Of a DNA stretch of 64,000 nucleotides, positions 60,150-64,000 are shown piece by piece (the stretch's first letter is position 1; each line of letters starts with the position of its first letter). Both the position numbers and the translations under genes were made by a program. This stretch comes from Candidatus Eisenbergiella merdipullorum (lineage in GTDB: Bacteria; Bacillota; Clostridia; Lachnospirales; Lachnospiraceae). The notes under the pieces are model-generated. The model was not told the DNA's origin and searched no databases. It saw only the letters and a list, made by a program, of their open reading frames with translations. The stretch covers positions 1-64,000 of the forward strand of contig DWYY01000058.1 in NCBI GenBank assembly GCA_019118445.1, given 5' to 3'.

Positions 60150-60974
60150 TTGTCGAAAGCAACGGTCATGGCTGTAGTGAATCAAAAAGGCGGGACGGGC
60201 AAGACCACAACCTGTGAGAATCTCGGCGTTGGTCTTGCAATGGAGGGGAAGAAGGTGCTCCTGGTAGATACCGATCCACAGGCGTCGCTGACCATTTGCC
60301 TGGGACATCCTGTTCCCGATCAGCTCTCTCCTACCCTGTCAGATATGATGGGGAAAATCCTGCTTGAACAGCCGATTGCTCCGGGTGAAGGTATTCTGCA
60401 TCACCCGGAAGGTGTTGACCTGATGCCAGCCAATATCGAATTATCCGGTTTGGAGGTATCTCTGGTGAATGCCATGAGCCGGGAAACCATTCTCAGGCAA
60501 TACCTGGATACTGTGAAACAGAACTATGATTTTATCCTTCTGGATTGTATGCCTTCTCTGGGGATGCTCACAGTCAATGCACTGGCTGCGGCTGACAATG
60601 TGCTGATTCCGGTGCAGGCGGCTTATCTTCCGGCAAAAGGTCTGGAACAGCTTTTACAGACGATCAATAAGGTACGCAGGCAAATCAATCCGAAGTTAAA
60701 AATTGAAGGTATCCTGCTGACGATGGTGGACAGCCGCACGAATTATTCAAAAGAAATCAGCAGCCTGATTCGGGAAAACTATGGCGGGAAGCTCAAAGTT
60801 TATAAGACAGATATTCCCCGTTCTGTCCGTGCAGAGGAAATCAGTGCGGAAGGAACCAGTATTTTTAAGCATGATCCCAAAGGCAAGGTGGCGGATGCCT
60901 ATCGGGTACTGACAAAGGAGGTGCTTCACAATGCCGAAAAAAAACGGAAACATCAGCTTGAGCAGCTACGATGA
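60150..60974 (+). CDS. parA: ParA-type partition ATPase
   Basis: 274 residues from TTG 60150 (GAGGTG six bases upstream); GTG 60141 is an alternative. VNQKGGTGKTTTCENLGVGLA is the deviant Walker A; LLVDTDPQASLT and FILLDCMPSLGMLTVNAL follow. It segregates the excised element with ParB. Its end overlaps parB by 44 bases, an unusually long coupled overlap. Confidence 0.94.
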   Translation: MSKATVMAVVNQKGGTGKTTTCENLGVGLAMEGKKVLLVDTDPQASLTICLGHPVPDQLSPTLSDMMGKILLEQPIAPGEGILHHPEGVDLMPANIELSGLEVSLVNAMSRETILRQYLDTVKQNYDFILLDCMPSLGMLTVNALAAADNVLIPVQAAYLPAKGLEQLLQTINKVRRQINPKLKIEGILLTMVDSRTNYSKEISSLIRENYGGKLKVYKTDIPRSVRAEEISAEGTSIFKHDPKGKVADAYRVLTKEVLHNAEKKRKHQLEQLR

Positions 60975-61866
60975 TATTTTCCAGACTGACCAGTCAAGGG
61001 AAGAAGCCCAGCAGGAACGGGTACAGGAGATTCCTCTTTCTGAACTCCATCCATTTAAAGGACACCCGTTCAAGGTACTGGACGATGATGCCATGCAGAA
61101 AACTGTGGAGAGCATCGCACAGTTTGGGGTTATGACACCAGCGATTGCCCGTCCCCGTCCGGAAGGCGGTTATGAGCTGATTGCAGGACACCGCCGCCAT
61201 CATGCATCAGAGCTTGCCGGAAAAGAAACCATGCCGGTAATTGTGCGGGAAATGGACGATGATGCCGCTACGATTTTGATGGTGGACTCCAATTTGCAAA
61301 GGGAAACTATTCTGCCGAGCGAGAGAGCTTTTGCTTATAAGATGAAGCTGGAAGCGATGAACCATCAAGGTGAACGAGTTGATTTAACTTGTTCCCAACT
61401 TGGGAACAAGTCTGCTGGGAAGAAGTCCAGTGAACTTTTAGCGGAACAGGTCGGACAGAGTAAAAATCAGATTTTCCGCTATATCCGTCTGACAGAACTG
61501 ATTCCTGAACTGCTGGATATGGTAGACGAAAAGAAAATCGCTTTCAATCCGGCGGTAGAGCTGTCCTACCTGAAAAAAGAAGAACAGAAGGATTTTCTGG
61601 AAGCGATGGACTATGCTCAGGCTACTCCTTCCCTGTCGCAGGCACAGCGATTGAAGAAATTCAGCCAGGAAGGAAAATGCAGTCTGGACGCCATGTGTGC
61701 CATTATGTCCGAAGAAAAGAAAAGTGAGCTGGATAAGGTCACCATCAAAAATGATGTGCTCCGGAAATATTTTCCGAAGTCCTATACGCCGAAGCAGATG
61801 GAGGATACCATCATTAAACTGCTGGAACAGTGGCAGAAAAAACGTGAGAAATCTATGGAGCGATAG
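60931..61866 (+). CDS. parB: ParB-type partition protein
   Basis: 311 residues, AAGGAGG before ATG 60931. ParB/Srx nuclease-fold domain with PLSELHPFKGHPFKVLDDD, FGVMTPAIARPRPEGGYELIAGHRRHHASE (GHRR motif) and VDSNLQRETILPSERAFAYK; HTH with LAEQVGQSKNQIFRYIRL; C-terminal helical part. CTP-dependent clamp loading on centromere-like sites is expected of the family. No parS was recognised nearby. Confidence 0.93.
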   Translation: MPKKNGNISLSSYDDIFQTDQSREEAQQERVQEIPLSELHPFKGHPFKVLDDDAMQKTVESIAQFGVMTPAIARPRPEGGYELIAGHRRHHASELAGKETMPVIVREMDDDAATILMVDSNLQRETILPSERAFAYKMKLEAMNHQGERVDLTCSQLGNKSAGKKSSELLAEQVGQSKNQIFRYIRLTELIPELLDMVDEKKIAFNPAVELSYLKKEEQKDFLEAMDYAQATPSLSQAQRLKKFSQEGKCSLDAMCAIMSEEKKSELDKVTIKNDVLRKYFPKSYTPKQMEDTIIKLLEQWQKKREKSMER

Positions 61867-61876
61867 GAGGATAGGG

Positions 61877-62389
61877 ATGTTTACTGAAAAAGAGATGAGC
61901 GATGCTTTGAAATGGCTGTTTGATCTGTACCAGCCGGAGGATTATGAAGCGTATGACGAGGAGGAAGTCGGCAGTGAAGTTTTGTGCCTGCCGGAAATCT
62001 GTATGGCTCTGAGAGATAAGGTGGGAACGCCTTACGAGTACACAATCAGAACCAATCTTGACCGGGGATTTGAGTATCGTGGCAAGGAATTGTTTGTGCA
62101 GAGAGCCTGCCTGCTTTACACCGATATGGAAATCAGCGTCTTTGATATGGTGGATACTTCCTATAATCGGGAGTTGTGGCTGTTGGAAGACATGAGTTTC
62201 GCAATAGTACACAATGTCAGTATGGTTGTAAAATCTGAGGACTATTATTACACAACGGAATACCGTTCCATTGTGAAGCTGCTGAAAGAAAGAGATGACC
62301 TGTTCTTCACTCCTGAAAGCCTGATGGAAGAACTGGATGATATGTGTATTCCTCAATGGGAAAGCGAAGCGACTATTTATGAACTGTAA
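61877..62389 (+). CDS. Hypothetical ICE protein, acidic
   Basis: 170 residues from ATG 61877 with AGGAGG. Acidic, rich in Glu, Asp and Tyr, mixed alpha/beta: ALKWLFDLYQPEDYEAYDEEEVGSEVLCLP, RGKELFVQRACLLYTDMEISVFDMVDTSYNRELWLLEDMSF. No transmembrane segment. Similar acidic proteins between parB and the DUF3846 gene are common in these elements, but I do not recognise a family. Confidence 0.75.
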   Translation: MFTEKEMSDALKWLFDLYQPEDYEAYDEEEVGSEVLCLPEICMALRDKVGTPYEYTIRTNLDRGFEYRGKELFVQRACLLYTDMEISVFDMVDTSYNRELWLLEDMSFAIVHNVSMVVKSEDYYYTTEYRSIVKLLKERDDLFFTPESLMEELDDMCIPQWESEATIYEL

Positions 62390-62442
62390 GGTTTGTAGAT
62401 GGTCGCTTTTTCTATATCTAACAGAAACGGAGGTCGAAAGCT

Positions 62443-63084
62443 TTGAAAGAATATGATGTCAAAATCACAGAAATGTTTGAAAAGACTGTAACAGTGGAAG
62501 CCGCTTCCCTTGTAGAAGCTGAAAAACAAGTAAAACAGGCATATTATGATTCGGAATATGTTCTGGACTCCGAAAATTTCGCAGGGGTTACCTTTGATAC
62601 GGAAGCGGAACGAGAGATCGTGCAGGATCAGAAGAATCTGATGGATGTTCTTCTGGTCAAACCGGGAATGTATCCCCAGGCTGTTCAGATTGGCGGTGAA
62701 CTGGAAGATTTGCAGAAAGCTGTGGGCGGTGATATTGAAGCGGTCTATCCGTTCAATGAAGAAGTTGCTCTCGTGGTGAATGAGGAAGGCAAGATAAATG
62801 GAAGCGAGCTGAACCGGGCGCTGCGGGATGATAACGGGCAGATTTATGACATTATCGCCGGTGATTTTCTGGTAGTCGGTTTGGGAGAAGAAGATTTCGC
62901 TTCCCTGTCCCCGGAATTGATGGAGCAATTTGAAAAGGAATTTCACCAGCCGGAAATGTTTGTACGGATGGGACGCAGCGTTATGGCGTTGCCTTTGCCG
63001 GATGACAAGGTGAAATCTTCGGATGTTCCACGGAAAGCGGAAACCATGCCGCAGAAAATCAGTCCTGACAGGGATGTTCTTTAA
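62443..63084 (+). CDS. DpnD/PcfM-like and DUF3846 fusion protein
   Basis: 213 residues, start TTG 62443 with GGAGGTCGAAAGC upstream. Residues about 1-60 match DpnD/PcfM-like proteins: YDVKITEMFEKTVTVEAASLVEAEKQVKQAYYDSEYVLDSENFAGV. Residues about 65-150 match DUF3846: DVLLVKPGMYPQAVQIGGELEDLQKAVGGDIEAVYPF and IYDIIAGDFLVVGLG. Both are families of conjugative elements of unknown role; antirestriction has been suggested for neighbours of this type. Confidence 0.85.
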   Translation: MKEYDVKITEMFEKTVTVEAASLVEAEKQVKQAYYDSEYVLDSENFAGVTFDTEAEREIVQDQKNLMDVLLVKPGMYPQAVQIGGELEDLQKAVGGDIEAVYPFNEEVALVVNEEGKINGSELNRALRDDNGQIYDIIAGDFLVVGLGEEDFASLSPELMEQFEKEFHQPEMFVRMGRSVMALPLPDDKVKSSDVPRKAETMPQKISPDRDVL

Positions 63085-63096
63085 GGGGGATACGAG

Positions 63097-63405
63097 ATGG
63101 CAGGGAAAACGATTGGAGAATTGATGGAAGAAATGCGGATCAAAGCTGGGGCAAAAGAATATCACGGACATTCTTATATGGGTCTGGAGCGATTTGCCGA
63201 TGATACCCGTCATATGATTATTTTTGATGTTCTCACAAATGATTCCCCGGTTGGATGGAAAGGCGAAAGAACCCGGCTGTATCTGACACAGGCAGGATAT
63301 GAAAAATGTCTGGAGAATCAGGAAAAAGGGCATATCAAAATTCTCAGTCATGCCAAAGTGTCCAGAGGGAATCTGTATTACGATCAAAAAGATGTGTCTC
63401 GATAA
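63097..63405 (+). CDS. Hypothetical ICE protein
   Basis: 102 residues, beta-rich, no membrane segment: MAGKTIGELMEEMRIKAGAKEYHGHSYMGLERFADDTRHMIIFDVLTNDSPVGWKGERTRLYLTQAGYEKCLENQE. AGGGGG before ATG. 12 bases after the preceding gene and 17 before the next, so part of the same operon. No family recognised. Confidence 0.75.
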   Translation: MAGKTIGELMEEMRIKAGAKEYHGHSYMGLERFADDTRHMIIFDVLTNDSPVGWKGERTRLYLTQAGYEKCLENQEKGHIKILSHAKVSRGNLYYDQKDVSR

Positions 63406-63422
63406 AATGAAAGGATGAAACA

Positions 63423-63851
63423 GTGGATGAAAATTTGAAAATTGTACCCTTTAAATGGGAACTGGGAGAAGAAAAAGTATCGCTGCATATTGGAGAATAT
63501 CAATACGACGATCGGCTTTATATTGGAATCACTTCTCATGGTGAAGACGGACCGGAACCATTTGCTGATATGACAGTAAATCTTCCGGCTTTTTCTTTGG
63601 AGCCGAATGAAGCGTTCATCAACGGTGACATCAGCAGAGACCTGTTAGCGTTCATCAAAGAGAATAAACTGGGAAAAGTGCTGCCATATACCGTTAAACA
63701 GGGATTTGGAAAGTATTCTGTGGTGGCGTTTGATTTGGAGAAATTAAAAGAATTTGATCCCAAAGGGATTGCAGAATTTAAGAAAAGTCATGATATTCCT
63801 GATAAACAGCCCAGGAAGCAGAAGCAAAAATCCAAGGGAATAGACCGTTGA
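63423..63851 (+). CDS. DUF4313-like ICE protein
   Basis: 142 residues, start GTG 63423 with AAAGGA. IGEYQYDDRLYIGITSHGEDGPEPFADMTVNLPAFSLEPNEAFINGDISRDLLAFIKENKLGK matches the DUF4313 pattern found in Tn1549-like elements. The end is a basic Lys/Gln-rich tail. Role unknown. Confidence 0.82.
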   Translation: MDENLKIVPFKWELGEEKVSLHIGEYQYDDRLYIGITSHGEDGPEPFADMTVNLPAFSLEPNEAFINGDISRDLLAFIKENKLGKVLPYTVKQGFGKYSVVAFDLEKLKEFDPKGIAEFKKSHDIPDKQPRKQKQKSKGIDR

Positions 63852-63892
63852 GGATTATTCTCGCTATCGTGTGAGGAAGGAGGTAGATTGCT

Positions 63893-64000
63893 TTGCAGGA
63901 AGAAGTGGAAAATAGGACGGTCAATCTGGCAATCAGTACGACCAAACTGACTCTGCGGACGATTATTTCAGGTATTCGCAAATATTTGCAGCACCGTGAA
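63893..64000 (+). CDS. PcfB-family (DUF3801) protein, N-terminal part
   Basis: 36 codons are visible from TTG 63893, preceded by AAGGAGG, running off the window. EEVENRTVNLAISTTKLTLRTIISGIRKYLQH resembles the beginning of PcfB (DUF3801), a helper of the conjugative coupling protein. In related elements the VirD4-type coupling protein gene comes next. Confidence 0.72.
   Translation, partial: MQEEVENRTVNLAISTTKLTLRTIISGIRKYLQHRE

Larger units (their letters stand above)
58250..64000 (+). mobile_element. Left part of an integrative conjugative element (Tn1549-like backbone), continues past the window
   Basis: From about 58.25 kb the gene set changes to RepA, ParA, ParB, DUF5348, DpnD/PcfM-DUF3846, DUF4313 and PcfB-type proteins in one orientation, closely packed. 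This is the leading block of Tn1549/CTn-type elements of gut Bacillota. Codon use and base composition become more AT-rich. The exact left end is not known; the likely zone is 58250-58350, where genes of the host side are in fragments. Coupling protein, relaxase, VirB4 and integrase would lie further right. Confidence 0.82.

Overview
The window looks like a chromosomal segment of a spore-forming, strictly anaerobic Bacillota, most likely a gut Lachnospiraceae. The signs are moderate G+C with strong AGGAGG ribosome sites, the ssb-rpsR and gdpP-rplI-dnaB neighbourhood, spore and cell-wall genes (spoVG, a CwlD-type amidase, a SleB-type hydrolase), pyruvate formate-lyase, a 2[4Fe-4S] ferredoxin, GlgC/GlgD, a T-box before thrS, and a Tn1549-like conjugative element. 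No rRNA, tRNA or CRISPR array was seen.

Layout. 1-8 kb: end of ssb, rpsR, a membrane protein with a DUF4097 partner, a broken GNAT gene, gdpP-rplI-dnaB, and a MerR-type regulator. 8-12 kb (minus strand): ferredoxin, then a pyruvate formate-lyase locus in which the catalytic subunit, a small glycyl-domain-like protein, a separate glycyl radical domain and the activase are four genes. 12-24 kb: AraC regulator diverging from a GH127-like hydrolase, DUF1858, MecA, a long structured intergenic region, GH18 protein, CwlD-like amidase, tsaC, rpiB, upp, dCMP deaminase, SleB-like hydrolase and a DUF402 protein. 24-33 kb: MoxR-DUF58-membrane protein operon, a small unknown protein, a methyltransferase, a large surface protein, and QueT behind a structured leader. 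33-41 kb: prs, dnaC/dnaI-like and dnaD-like genes, a cluster of DnaA boxes, murC, glgC-glgD and spoVG. 41-58 kb: T-box and thrS, GH27 alpha-galactosidase, an ECF sigma / anti-sigma-like / two-component operon with a duplicated leader, yaaA, pth, mfd, an isochorismatase-type hydrolase, a response regulator with a destroyed kinase partner, and lrgAB. 58-64 kb: the left part of an integrative conjugative element (repA, parA, parB, cargo of small conserved genes, start of a PcfB-like gene), which continues past the window.

Functional themes. Replication is well represented: DnaB helicase, a DnaC/DnaI-type loader and a DnaD-type protein, with DnaA boxes next to the dnaD-dnaC promoter. Envelope remodelling is represented by GdpP, GH18, amidase, SleB-like hydrolase, MurC and LrgAB. 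Energy and sugar metabolism appears as PFL, ferredoxin, glycogen synthesis and two glycosidases.

The items most worth following are the split PFL with an extra, radical-less glycyl-domain-like protein, the DnaA-box cluster at 36.94-37.05 kb, the structured RNA candidate near 16.3-16.6 kb, the duplicated hairpin leader of the ECF sigma operon, and the structured leader of queT. Promoter calls were made by eye and no database search could be run.
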